Assembly: GCF_003885045.1 (NCBI RefSeq)
Contig: NZ_RHJS01000002.1
Location: 5,573,302 to 5,637,301, forward strand
Length of the DNA stretch: 64,000 nt
Direction of reading: 5' to 3'
Origin: Schaedlerella arabinosiphila
GTDB taxonomy: Bacteria > Bacillota > Clostridia > Lachnospirales > Lachnospiraceae
Below the pieces are notes generated by a model that was given only the letters and a program-made list of their open reading frames with translations, ran no database searches and was not told the origin of the DNA. Below, piece after piece: positions 24,383-33,975 of the stretch. A program made the position numbers and the translations under genes. Each line of letters begins with the position of its first letter. Positions within the stretch are counted from its first letter, which is position 1.

Positions 24383-25465
24383 ATGATTGATACAAAAATT
24401 ATATATGATATGTTAAAAAACACCGGTAGTGTTCGTGAAAAATTACAAGATAATGAGTCCAAGAAAATATATGATTTACGAATGAAAGCTTTTATGTATA
24501 AAAGCGAAGAGGAATTTCTTGACTAGATTCCATTTCTCTCTGCGAATTGGAGAATAGCTTCGGTTGACCGTTTTTTTAGTGCATTTAAGCAAATAAACGG
24601 TATTGTGATTTGTGGTGCAGGAAAATATGGTATGCGTACCTATAACATATTAAAAAATTCGGTTTATAAAGACCGTGACATCATATTTTTTGATAATGAT
24701 CCAAAGGTGAGAAAAAGCCTTGAAGAAAAGGGCTGCTGTGCCATTGATATGACAAAGCTAATAAAAGATTATCAGGATAGTATTGCAATTCTATCAACAC
24801 CAATGTACAGACAAGAATTATATGATCAAATTGTTTTCGCGGGGTTTCCTCAGGAAAGGATTCTTAATCCGTTTGGAGGAAGTATAATTGGTGTGTGCGG
24901 CAACCAATACTTTGATTATTTTCAGTCGGACACGGAAGAAGAAATTTTTGTAGATGCAGGATGTTATGATGGCAGTACGTCTATTGACTTTATCAAATGG
25001 GCTAAAGGATGGAAGAAAATATATGCATTTGAAGCAAATCCAAGTTCAGCAAAGAAATGTAAACGCCGATTTGCCGAAATGGGAATCATGAACAAAGTGG
25101 ATTTGTTTCAGAAGGGGACATGGAGCAATAAAGACTCCCTGCCATTCAATGGAGATGATTTTAACGAAGGGGCAATGATAACAAATAATGGTAATACAAT
25201 CATTGAAACCATTCCTATTGACGATGCTATCAGGGGGGGAGTAACTTTTATTAAAATGGACATTGAAGGGGCGGAATATCAAAGCCTTTTAGGTGCTTCG
25301 GAAATGATTAAGAAGTACAAGCCGAAACTTGCAGTATGTTTATACCATAAGCTAGAGGATATTATTGAGATTCCATATATTATCTTATCAATGAATCCGG
25401 ATTATAAGCTGGCAATCAGACATTATACTACTTGCAGCTGGGAGACGGTTTTATACGCTTATTGA
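24383..25465 (+). pseudogene. FkbM methyltransferase, copy 2, interrupted by an in-frame TAG
   Basis: From ATG 24383 (GGAGG upstream) the frame reads 47 codons to a TAG at 24524-24526 and continues in the same frame, without shift, to 25465. Read through, it would give a 360-residue protein of the same design as copies 1 and 3: Rossmann-like module (GIVICGAGKYGMRTYNIL) and FkbM domain (IFVDAGCYDGSTSIDF, FIKMDIEGAEYQSLLGAS). A late start at GTG 24605 would still give the module and methyltransferase (286 residues). Either a recent one-base nonsense mutation or a gene using an internal start. A sequencing error is also possible. Confidence 0.75.
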
Positions 25466-25500
25466 GTATTAGATAAGTATATATGAAGGAAGGAAAAAGT

Positions 25501-26586
25501 ATGAAATTACAGGATATGCATAAAATTTCTAAATTAATATCAGAAATTGAAAATAGATTGGCAGATGAACTTTCCAGGGATTTATTTTATATCCGACTAA
25601 AAAATATGATTTATAGAAATGAGAATGAACTGATACATGAGATTTTTAATATTGGCGAAAAGTACGGTCGGATGTGGGAAATTCCAAAACTGGACGAGGT
25701 ATACGAGTCAATTACGGATATTGCAGGTATAGTAATATTTGGATGCGGTGTTGTGGGGAGACAGGCGTACCGCCTCCTCAGGGCAAGCAGATATAAAGAT
25801 GTCCCGTTATTTTTTTGCGATAATAAAGCAGCCAATTGGGGAGAAGGAATATCGGGATGTAAAGTGATTTCACCGCATCAGCTTATATCCCACTATAGAG
25901 ATTGCATTTGTATTGTTGGCAGCAGCAGATACCGACACGATATATTTGAGCAGCTTTTAGAGGAGGGCTTCCCAAAAAACCGTATAGTATATTCTGGTGC
26001 AAGTGCTGTATATGGAACTATTGGCTGGCAGTATTTTGATTATCTAAGCCCTGAGAAAAATGAAGTATTTATAGACGGCGGAATTTACGACGGTACTTCC
26101 TCAGGAGACTTTGTAAAGTGGACAAATGGTAAATATGAGGCTATATACGGATTTGAGGCAAATCCATACTGTATAGAAAAATGCAGAAGATTTTATACAG
26201 ATCACAAAATACATAATGTGGAATTTATAGGCAAAGGTTTATGGGATAAGAAAGCAAAATTGGGATTTGCCGGTGACTTTTCTCAAGCATCCAGACTTTC
26301 GGATGAAGGCAATGAGGTTGTTGACCTCGATTCTATTGATAACGTGTTGAAGGGGAGAAAAGCTACTTTTATTAAGATGGATATTGAAGGTGCAGAGTAC
26401 AGGGCGCTGTTGGGAGCAAAAGAGACAATAAAGAAATACAGACCGAGAATGGCGCTTAGTGTGTATCACAAGCCTCAGGACATTATTGAAATCCCGGCAT
26501 TATTACTTGAATATTCTGGAGATTATAAATTCGCATTGAGGCAATATACATCAATTGCCGATGAAACTATATTATATGTATTTTGA
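25501..26586 (+). CDS. FkbM family methyltransferase, copy 3
   Basis: 361 residues. Very similar to copy 1 in the C-terminal 100 residues (FIKMDIEGAEYRALLGAKET, then MALSVYHKPQDIIEIPALLL) and similar along the full length, so the two arose by tandem duplication. Same N-terminal module (IAGIVIFGCGVVGRQAYRLL) and FkbM core. ATG at 25501 follows AAGGAAGG. Two or three methyltransferases suggest several methyl positions, or alternative specificities, on polymer 1. Confidence 0.85.
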   Translation: MKLQDMHKISKLISEIENRLADELSRDLFYIRLKNMIYRNENELIHEIFNIGEKYGRMWEIPKLDEVYESITDIAGIVIFGCGVVGRQAYRLLRASRYKDVPLFFCDNKAANWGEGISGCKVISPHQLISHYRDCICIVGSSRYRHDIFEQLLEEGFPKNRIVYSGASAVYGTIGWQYFDYLSPEKNEVFIDGGIYDGTSSGDFVKWTNGKYEAIYGFEANPYCIEKCRRFYTDHKIHNVEFIGKGLWDKKAKLGFAGDFSQASRLSDEGNEVVDLDSIDNVLKGRKATFIKMDIEGAEYRALLGAKETIKKYRPRMALSVYHKPQDIIEIPALLLEYSGDYKFALRQYTSIADETILYVF

Positions 26587-26675
26587 CAGAATGCATTTGA
26601 TTTGGATTAGAAAATCAACGAGGATGCGAGAGTTTCAAAAAAGAAGATTTCAAGACAATGAAATGAGGAAGTATT

Positions 26676-27962
26676 ATGAATGATCATGAGGTTATGGTTT
26701 CCGTATTCTGCATGACATATAATCAGGAAAATTTTATCAGGGACACATTGGAAGGCTTCCTGATGCAAAAGACGGATTTTGCGTATGAAATATTGATCCA
26801 TGAAGATGCATCTACGGACAGTACCGCGGAGATTTTGAGAGATTATGAACAGCACCATCCTGATATTATAAAAGTGGTTTATGAGGAAGAGAACAAATAT
26901 GGCAAGGGAATTGACTACTATTATGATATTTTAGCGCCTGTTTCAAAAGGGAAATACATAGCGCTCTGTGAAGGTGACGACGCATGGATTGATGAGGACA
27001 AATTGCAGCTTCAGGTTGATTATATGGAAAAACACCCGGAATGCTCCCTTATCGGGCACAAGGCCTTTTTGCAGTATCCGCCTAATTGGACAGGAGAAAG
27101 AGATGCCAGATCCATGGGATACAGGTATGAAGGCAATGTTCCATATGAATCCATGTTCACGAAGTGGGAAATTCCAACCAGTTCATTTCTATTTAGGAAA
27201 GACTTATATTTGGAAATGCCTCAGTTCTTTAGAAATGCTCCAACCGGGGATGAACCATTAGAATTCTATCTTGCAGGAAGAGGAAATGTATACTTTTTGA
27301 ATCGTGTGATGTCAGTTTACAACAAAATGACAGCGGATTCGTGGTCGGTTAGATTTTTGAAAAACGATTTTAAGAGAATGGCAGCGTATTATGGTGGTTA
27401 TATAGATTTATTCCGAGAAATCGACAGGCATACCCATTATGTGAAACATGATTTTTTCAATGATTGTATCAAAGAAAGAATACGGAGAGCATCTATCTAC
27501 ATTCTTTCCAATTCAAAAACTTATTATGAGGCCGGAGAACTCCTGCAGCAGCTAGCGGATGCATGCTGTGATGAATGGAAAGATTATATATTGAGTCAGA
27601 AAAGAGAACGGTTTTATTTCTGGGATGCAGAGGGGATGTATTGGGAGTGTGCAAAAGGTAAATCCGTATACATCTATGGGGCGGGAAGACTTGCGACCAA
27701 ATTTTTGATTGAAATAGTTCCTGATGATATAAAAATAAATGGCGTAATTGTTTCAGATGGTCAACAGAGAGAAAACTCTTTTAGAGGTTTAAGTGTTATA
27801 CCTTTATCTGAATTTATGAATGCACATGAGACGGACAGTCTTATTGTAATTGCTGTAAAAGATGACTTTGTTTCTGAAATAAAAGAAAAACTTAATTTAT
27901 TCAATTTTCATAATTATGTGTGGGTGTATGAAAGTGTATACGAACCTGTATTTCAATCTTAG
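26676..27962 (+). CDS. Family 2 glycosyltransferase with C-terminal Rossmann-like module
   Basis: 428 residues. GT-A domain at residues 1-230 with VSVFCMTYNQENFIRDTLEG, the HEDASTDSTAEIL nucleotide loop and the DXD-like CEGDDAWIDEDKLQLQVDYM (read in two parts). The C-terminal 100 residues are a separate nucleotide-binding-like module (VYIYGAGRLATKFLIEIV ... GVIVSDGQ) that recurs in many genes here. Transfers a sugar from a nucleotide donor to the growing chain on the cytoplasmic side. Donor unknown. Confidence 0.88.
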   Translation: MNDHEVMVSVFCMTYNQENFIRDTLEGFLMQKTDFAYEILIHEDASTDSTAEILRDYEQHHPDIIKVVYEEENKYGKGIDYYYDILAPVSKGKYIALCEGDDAWIDEDKLQLQVDYMEKHPECSLIGHKAFLQYPPNWTGERDARSMGYRYEGNVPYESMFTKWEIPTSSFLFRKDLYLEMPQFFRNAPTGDEPLEFYLAGRGNVYFLNRVMSVYNKMTADSWSVRFLKNDFKRMAAYYGGYIDLFREIDRHTHYVKHDFFNDCIKERIRRASIYILSNSKTYYEAGELLQQLADACCDEWKDYILSQKRERFYFWDAEGMYWECAKGKSVYIYGAGRLATKFLIEIVPDDIKINGVIVSDGQQRENSFRGLSVIPLSEFMNAHETDSLIVIAVKDDFVSEIKEKLNLFNFHNYVWVYESVYEPVFQS

Positions 27963-27996
27963 TTAAAAATGAATGCGGTTTGCGAAAGGAGCATTT

Positions 27997-29175
27997 ATGA
28001 AAAAAATGTTAATGCTGAGTGCCAGCATATTTGAAATACCGTTGATACGGGCGGCACAGGCGCAAGGCTATTATGTGATAACCACCGGAAACAATGCAAA
28101 TGCTCCGGGACATAAGACATCGGACGAATATGCAGCGTTTGATTATTCGGACTATGAAGGAATGGTAAAACTTGCAAAAAAATTAAAAATTGATGCGATT
28201 AGTCAGGGCTGTTCAGATAATTGCGCACTTGTTGCCTCCTATATGGGTGAAATGCTGGGGTTGAAAGGACATGATACCTATGAAAATGCACAAATCATTC
28301 ACCGAAAAGATAAGTTTAAACAGTTCGCCATAGAAGCTGGAATAAAATCACCTGTCGCACATTATTATGCGGGTGTAGATGAAGCGCTGGCGGAGGAGAT
28401 GAAAGAGGATATCCCGCTCATAGTAAAGCCGTCAGACCAGGCGGGAGGAAAAGGTGTTTCCACTGTCTATGGCTCAGATGCTTATCAGAAAGCAGTTCTG
28501 AAAGCATTTAAAATGTCAAGAGACGGCAGGATCGTTGTAGAGCCGTTTATAGAAGGTACATTACATAGCTTAAGTACATTTATCATTGATCAGCGTGTGG
28601 CGGCATATACCACGTTGAATGACTATTCCTATGCAAACAGATATCTGACCAATACCGGTGTTTCACCGGCTGACAATTGGGAGAGGGCAATAAAAGTTCT
28701 GATTCCGGAAACGGAAAAAGTGGCGCAGAAACTGGGGCTTGTTGACGGTTTGCTGCATATGCAGTACATAGAACGTCAAGGAGAATTCTGGATCATAGAG
28801 ATGATGCGCAGGATGCCGGGAAACAACTGTACGACGGCGGCATCGAGAGCGTCCGGTATTGACTGGAGAGACTGGATCATACGTGCGGAAGCCGGAGAGG
28901 ACTGCCGCGGGATTCCAAGTTCAAAAACGCCGGATAAAATATACGGATACCATGCGATCATGAGCAATCGTAACGGAATCTATCAGGGCTATGACGTATC
29001 AGATGATTTTAAGAAGAGGATCATTGATATCACAGAGTACGAAACATCTGGAACCGTCGTCGATGACTACATGTACCAAAAGTTTGGATTAGTACAGTTT
29101 TATTTTAACAATAATGAAGAAAAAGAAAAATATATAAAAAAAATGAATGCTTTAATAAGATGCGTAGTCGATTGA
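27997..29175 (+). CDS. ATP-grasp ligase family protein, second copy
   Basis: 392 residues, related to the ATP-grasp gene at 19854. N-terminal MLMLSASIFEIPLIRAAQ, ATP-binding core IPLIVKPSDQAGGKGVSTV, metal site GEFWIIEMMRRMPGNNC. I start at ATG 27997 behind AAAGGAGC and reject an upstream frame start at 27973. Probably couples a carboxylate and an amine in precursor decoration; the partner of the following Gfo/Idh oxidoreductase in the same operon (15-base gap). Confidence 0.83.
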   Translation: MKKMLMLSASIFEIPLIRAAQAQGYYVITTGNNANAPGHKTSDEYAAFDYSDYEGMVKLAKKLKIDAISQGCSDNCALVASYMGEMLGLKGHDTYENAQIIHRKDKFKQFAIEAGIKSPVAHYYAGVDEALAEEMKEDIPLIVKPSDQAGGKGVSTVYGSDAYQKAVLKAFKMSRDGRIVVEPFIEGTLHSLSTFIIDQRVAAYTTLNDYSYANRYLTNTGVSPADNWERAIKVLIPETEKVAQKLGLVDGLLHMQYIERQGEFWIIEMMRRMPGNNCTTAASRASGIDWRDWIIRAEAGEDCRGIPSSKTPDKIYGYHAIMSNRNGIYQGYDVSDDFKKRIIDITEYETSGTVVDDYMYQKFGLVQFYFNNNEEKEKYIKKMNALIRCVVD

Positions 29176-29190
29176 AAGGAGTGTGGAATC

Positions 29191-30372
29191 ATGAATGCAA
29201 AAGGGGAAATATGTCTCGGAGTGGCAGGTGCCGGAAGAGCTGCTGAGTTACATATGAATGCTTTGAAACGCTTCGGCGGTGTGCCTGTATGTTATAAGCA
29301 CATTACGGCACGCCGTTTTGAACAGATGAACGAAATGAAGGAACGATATGGTTTTATAAATGCATCCCTTAACTTTGATGATTTGCTGGAAGACCCTGAG
29401 ATTGACGTGATTGATATATGTACGCCTCCCTATATCCACGAGGAAATGATAGAGAGGGCAATGCGGGCAGGGAAGCATGTGATCTGTGAAAAACCGCTTA
29501 GTGGTTACTTTGGAGTAAAAGGAGATGTGGACCCCATAGGAAAAACGGTATCAAAGACACAGATGTATGATGCTGTAATAGAAAAACTTAATTACCTTCG
29601 GGATATAGTGAATCACGCAGAAGGCAGTTTTATGTATGCCGAGAATTTTGTTTATGCACCCGCAGTTTTAAAGGCAGCGGAAATAATAAGAAAGAAAAAG
29701 AGCCGGGTATTATTTGCAAAAGGTGAGGAAAGCCTGAAAGGTTCCAGCTCACCTGTAGCCGGAGAATGGAGCAAAACAGGAGGCGGAACATTTATCCGTA
29801 CGGGAGCACATCCTCTTACAGCGATCTTATGGTTGAAATCCGTTGAAGCTGAGGCGAGAAATACAGAGATAAGGGTTACAAGCGTTTATGCAGATATGGA
29901 TACAATTACAGCACAACTGTCGGAATACGAGCATCGTCATATTGCGGCAAGGCCGAATGACGTTGAAGATTTTGGCGCGATAATATTAACCTTTTCAGAC
30001 AGATCAAAAGCAGTAGTCATGGCCACTGATACACTGCTTGGCGGCAGTAAAAATTATATTGAGCTATATTGCAACGATGCAGCTATTAACTGCAGGCTTA
30101 CAATGTCAAATCTGATGGAAACATATTTTCTGGATGAAGACAACCTTGACGATGTGTATCTGTCAGAGATGCTGCCTCAGAAGAATGGATGGAATTATCC
30201 GTTTTTAGAGGATGAGATCATTCGTGGCTATACGGACGAAATGAGAGATTTTATAGAGTCGATATATTATCACAGAGTGCCAAAATCCGGATTTGAATTG
30301 GCTTATGATACCGTAAAGGTCATATATGCCGCTTATAAGTCTGCTGAACTTAAAGCACCGGTAGAATTGTGA
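29191..30372 (+). CDS. Gfo/Idh/MocA family oxidoreductase
   Basis: 393 residues. N-terminal NAD(P) Rossmann fold (GVAGAGRAAELHMNALKRFG), the family motif in GKHVICEKPLSG around residue 100, and a C-terminal alpha/beta substrate domain. Dehydrogenates or reduces sugar hydroxyl/keto positions. ATG 29191 behind AAAGGAGTG. Fits nucleotide-sugar or precursor modification for polymer 1. Confidence 0.88.
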   Translation: MNAKGEICLGVAGAGRAAELHMNALKRFGGVPVCYKHITARRFEQMNEMKERYGFINASLNFDDLLEDPEIDVIDICTPPYIHEEMIERAMRAGKHVICEKPLSGYFGVKGDVDPIGKTVSKTQMYDAVIEKLNYLRDIVNHAEGSFMYAENFVYAPAVLKAAEIIRKKKSRVLFAKGEESLKGSSSPVAGEWSKTGGGTFIRTGAHPLTAILWLKSVEAEARNTEIRVTSVYADMDTITAQLSEYEHRHIAARPNDVEDFGAIILTFSDRSKAVVMATDTLLGGSKNYIELYCNDAAINCRLTMSNLMETYFLDEDNLDDVYLSEMLPQKNGWNYPFLEDEIIRGYTDEMRDFIESIYYHRVPKSGFELAYDTVKVIYAAYKSAELKAPVEL

Positions 30373-30387
30373 AAGGATGCGTATCGA

Positions 30388-31425
30388 ATGAGGTTGATTC
30401 AGAGAATCCCGCAAGTAGAAGAATTATGTGGTAAATATTCTATTTCAAAAGAAGAACAGAAGAAGAGAGAAAACCTGCTTTTTGAGATCCGTAAAATACT
30501 TGCAGGGAAATCCGAAAAAAAAATAATAATTATAGGACCATGTTCAGCAGATAGGGAAGATGCTGTTGTTGAATATGTATATTTACTGGCAGAACTTCAA
30601 AATCGTGTCAAAGACAGATTCTTGTTGATTCCGAGAGTTTATACCGGAAAACCAAGGACGCGGGGTGACGGATATAAGGGGATGCTTCATCGTCCTAAAC
30701 CATCCAGCAGGCATGATGATCTAGTATCGGGAATCATTGCGGTCCGGGAACTTCATCAGCACATAATTAAAGAAACTGGGATGTATGCCGCAGACGAATT
30801 GCTGTACCCGGGTTTATGTTCGTATGTGTCAGATTTACTTATCTATATGGCTGTCGGCGCACGGTCGGTTGAGGATCAGGAACATCGGCTCGCGGCAAGT
30901 AGTTTGGACATTCCTGTCGGAATGAAAAATCCATCCAGCGGAGATATCTCGGTGATGCTGAATGCTGTTTCTGCGGCCCAGCAGGGGCATAGGATTCTGG
31001 TCAATGGATGGGAAGCTCAAACTGATGGAAATAAATATGCGCATGCGATATTACGTGGCTATGTCAATACTGCTGGGGAAAGTGTTCCCAATTATTATTA
31101 CGAGAATTTAATAAAACTGCATGACCATTACTGCAGACAGAATCTTAGAAATCCATCTGTTATCATAGACTGCAACCATTCCAATTCAAACAAGCACTAC
31201 ATGGAACAATGCAGGATAGCGGAGGATGTGTTTGATTCATGCAGACGGAACAAGTCGATCAACCAACTGGTTAAAGGGCTTATGATTGAAAGCTACCTTG
31301 AGGATGGCGCGCAGTTGATTGGTGAGGATGTTTACGGTAAATCTATAACGGACCCCTGTCTTGGGTGGAAAAGAACGGAGTCATTAATCGTGGGGTTGCA
31401 GGATAAAATAGCAGGATACATGTAA
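30388..31425 (+). CDS. Class I 3-deoxy-7-phosphoheptulonate (DAHP) synthase-like
   Basis: 345 residues matching the AroF/G/H class of DAHP synthases, which join phosphoenolpyruvate and erythrose 4-phosphate. Visible motifs: IGPCSADREDAV, RVYTGKPRTRGDGYKG, the VGARSVEDQEHRLAAS stretch, PVGMKNPSSGDI, DCNHSNSNKHY and the C-terminal SITDPCLGW. Metal and substrate residues look conserved. Finding it inside a polysaccharide operon is unusual: it could supply a seven-carbon keto-sugar or a shikimate-derived decoration, or condense another aldose phosphate. No regulatory domain is seen. Confidence 0.85.
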   Translation: MRLIQRIPQVEELCGKYSISKEEQKKRENLLFEIRKILAGKSEKKIIIIGPCSADREDAVVEYVYLLAELQNRVKDRFLLIPRVYTGKPRTRGDGYKGMLHRPKPSSRHDDLVSGIIAVRELHQHIIKETGMYAADELLYPGLCSYVSDLLIYMAVGARSVEDQEHRLAASSLDIPVGMKNPSSGDISVMLNAVSAAQQGHRILVNGWEAQTDGNKYAHAILRGYVNTAGESVPNYYYENLIKLHDHYCRQNLRNPSVIIDCNHSNSNKHYMEQCRIAEDVFDSCRRNKSINQLVKGLMIESYLEDGAQLIGEDVYGKSITDPCLGWKRTESLIVGLQDKIAGYM

Positions 31426-31456
31426 ATATAAAGTAATATTATAGGGAGCTGTGAGT

Positions 31457-32836
31457 ATGAGGTTATGTGAACGTGCTGTTAATTTTGTGCAGGTGATGAA
31501 TGAGGATGGTGCAGTAAGATTATGCAGTTGGCTTAGAGACGGCGGCGTCATTGGCTATCTTACAAAAAATACATTAGAGGAAATTTATCATAGCGAAGAG
31601 GCCAGGCTGATACAGGAAATGCATGCCTGCGGCGATCATTCGAATTGTAATCCGAATCAGTGTCCCTATGTGGCTAACAATACCGTTGACACGGCTTCTG
31701 TTGATATGGATGAGATTCCAAGATTTCCGGAAGCTTTGTATCTGGCCTATGAGAATATATGTAATTACCGCTGCTTGATGTGTGGTATTCCCGATTGCAT
31801 GACGAAAGCGGACGCAAAATTACTGGAAGATAAATATACAAAGATTGACAGGGAACTAAAAAAAGCGTTGCCTTATGTAAAACACATAAGTGCAAACGGA
31901 CTTGGAGAGTTGTTTGTAAGCAAACATACGCTTCAACTTCTTGCGGAGTGGGAACCTTTGGCCGAGCCGGAGGAAGTGTCTGTAATGCTTGAAACGAACG
32001 GCTCTCTGTTTGATGAAGCCCATTTCCGCCAGATAGCAAATCTTGGAAAGTATAAACTTTCAGTGGCAATTACGGTACTAAGCTTTGAGGATGAAATATA
32101 TCGAGAATTGTCAGGAACGAGGCAGTCAATAGATAAGCTGATAGAGAATCTGCGGTACGTCAGATCACTACGTGAAAAAGGAATTATCAATTATTTAGAA
32201 TTAGCCACTGTTTATCAGGATAAAAATTATAGGCAGCTTCCTGAATTTTCCAGACGATGTATTGAAGAATTCGGGGCCGACAGTGTTCGTCTTCGTCCAT
32301 TTGACCCATGGGGAGAAGCAGGCATGAATGAATGGCTTATGGATGTACGAAATGTCTATCATCCGCACCATAAAGATTTTCTTCAAGTGATGAAGAATCC
32401 CGTATTATCCCATCCAAAAGTTCATGATTGGGGCGGTGGAAAAGAAAGCGGTTTGGGACCGGAACCATATGTGAAAACCAGAACCATGTTTTCGATTATG
32501 AATGGAATTTTCTGCGATGATTTCTTTTTAAGCAGGGTAAAAAAATATTGTGACGGAACGAAACTCGTCATTTATGGTATGACAGTTGTAGGAAAGGCAC
32601 TTGCAAGCCGTCTCAAAAATGACTATGAAGTTGTGTATTGTCTTGACAGAAAGATGGATGGAATGAATTATGCGGGTATCCCTATTTATGGGATTAACCA
32701 TTTTGAGGATCTCGATAAGGATGTGACAGTGATCATTGCACTGCATTGGAGTGAGGATATGATCAAAACAATGCTTATTAAAGCAGGATACAGCAATAAT
32801 ATTTTGAAAATTATGGATTTGACTGGAGAAGTATAA
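31457..32836 (+). CDS. Radical SAM protein with C-terminal Rossmann-like module
   Basis: 459 residues. N-terminal part has a Cys/His-rich stretch (HACGDHSNCNPNQCPY). The radical SAM CxxxCxxC motif ICNYRCLMCG binds the 4Fe-4S cluster near residue 105, and the barrel includes LETNGSLFDEAHF. The last 90 residues (KLVIYGMTVVGKALASRL ... CLDRKMDG) are the recurring module. Start chosen at ATG 31457 (AGGGAGC upstream). Could carry out epimerisation or deoxygenation of a sugar; substrate unknown. Confidence 0.82.
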   Translation: MRLCERAVNFVQVMNEDGAVRLCSWLRDGGVIGYLTKNTLEEIYHSEEARLIQEMHACGDHSNCNPNQCPYVANNTVDTASVDMDEIPRFPEALYLAYENICNYRCLMCGIPDCMTKADAKLLEDKYTKIDRELKKALPYVKHISANGLGELFVSKHTLQLLAEWEPLAEPEEVSVMLETNGSLFDEAHFRQIANLGKYKLSVAITVLSFEDEIYRELSGTRQSIDKLIENLRYVRSLREKGIINYLELATVYQDKNYRQLPEFSRRCIEEFGADSVRLRPFDPWGEAGMNEWLMDVRNVYHPHHKDFLQVMKNPVLSHPKVHDWGGGKESGLGPEPYVKTRTMFSIMNGIFCDDFFLSRVKKYCDGTKLVIYGMTVVGKALASRLKNDYEVVYCLDRKMDGMNYAGIPIYGINHFEDLDKDVTVIIALHWSEDMIKTMLIKAGYSNNILKIMDLTGEV

Positions 32837-33970
32837 GTGGAAAAATTATATGAGGTCAGTATAATATGTAATACATATAATCAGAAATCCTATTTGGAAA
32901 AGGCTGTTAAAAACATGCTTGCGCAAAGAACAACCTTTGATTACGAAATCATCATTCATGATGATGTATCAACAGACGGGACGTGCGACATAATCAGGAA
33001 ATATGCGGAGGCTTACCCTGATAAGGTCAGAGCAATTTACGAGCGGGATAATCAATATTCCAAAGGCGCGGATTTTATAACACCTATAGTTAAGGATATA
33101 GCAAAAGGAAAATACATCGCCATGTGTGAAGGCGACGACTTCTGGATTGATGAAAATAAACTTCAGCTGCAGAGAGACACTTTGGAAGATCATCCGGAGT
33201 GTGATATGTGCGCATGCTGGGGATGTACAGTTACAGAGGATGGAAAAAGAGAGATAAGCCAGATACGCCCCAGGATAGGAAATGGTATTTTATCTGTAGA
33301 AAGTGTGATTTTAGGCGGAGGGCAGTATCTTGTAACGGCCGGGCTTTTCTTTAGAAAACAGATGTATGAAAATATGTTGGAATTTGAAAAGATTATTTCG
33401 CTGGATTATGCAATACAGATAAAAGGTTCTCTGCGGGGTGGAATATTCTATATAGATAAAAAGATGGCTGTTTACAGAAGATATGCCGCTGGGTCATGGA
33501 CGAATGACGTACTGAAAAACAAAGAGAAATTGGAGGCTCAATGGGAGATAGAAAAGAAACTGCTTGAAACGCTGGATTTAGATACGAATGGAAAATATCA
33601 CAAAACTATCATAGAGAGAATGAAGGCATATATTCCATTTGAACAACAGATGGAATCCAGGCAGGACGACATATTGCGGTTAATGCAGAAGTATAACCAG
33701 CCATGTTATATCTGGGGAATGGGAAGAAGAGGAAAGAGTCTTGAAAATTTTTTCGGCAGACATCATATAAAAATTGATGGTATATGTGATGCCGTTAATA
33801 CTGATATAGGAAAAATTACCGAATATGGTAATAAAATTTTCCACACAGAAAATGTACTTGAAAACGCGGGAGTGATTCTTGCTTCAACAAGATGGGCATA
33901 TGAAGATCTTATCAAAGCAGATTTTGCAGGAGATATCATTGATTTTCAGCAATATATGCCCTATGGGTAA
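32837..33970 (+). CDS. Family 2 glycosyltransferase with C-terminal module
   Basis: 377 residues. GT-A fold: VSIICNTYNQKSYLEKAVKN, IHDDVSTDGTCDII, CEGDDFWIDENKLQL. The C-terminal module begins CYIWGMGRRGKSLENFFG. GTG start immediately after the previous stop, indicating translational coupling. Similar to the GT2 at 26676, so probably adds a second residue of the repeat unit. Confidence 0.87.
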   Translation: MEKLYEVSIICNTYNQKSYLEKAVKNMLAQRTTFDYEIIIHDDVSTDGTCDIIRKYAEAYPDKVRAIYERDNQYSKGADFITPIVKDIAKGKYIAMCEGDDFWIDENKLQLQRDTLEDHPECDMCACWGCTVTEDGKREISQIRPRIGNGILSVESVILGGGQYLVTAGLFFRKQMYENMLEFEKIISLDYAIQIKGSLRGGIFYIDKKMAVYRRYAAGSWTNDVLKNKEKLEAQWEIEKKLLETLDLDTNGKYHKTIIERMKAYIPFEQQMESRQDDILRLMQKYNQPCYIWGMGRRGKSLENFFGRHHIKIDGICDAVNTDIGKITEYGNKIFHTENVLENAGVILASTRWAYEDLIKADFAGDIIDFQQYMPYG

Positions 33971-33975
33971 CAGCT

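Noticed and set aside
24524..24526. Programmed amber decoding (pyrrolysine)
   Set aside because: No pyrrolysine genes here, no conserved context; a nonsense mutation or sequencing error is simpler.
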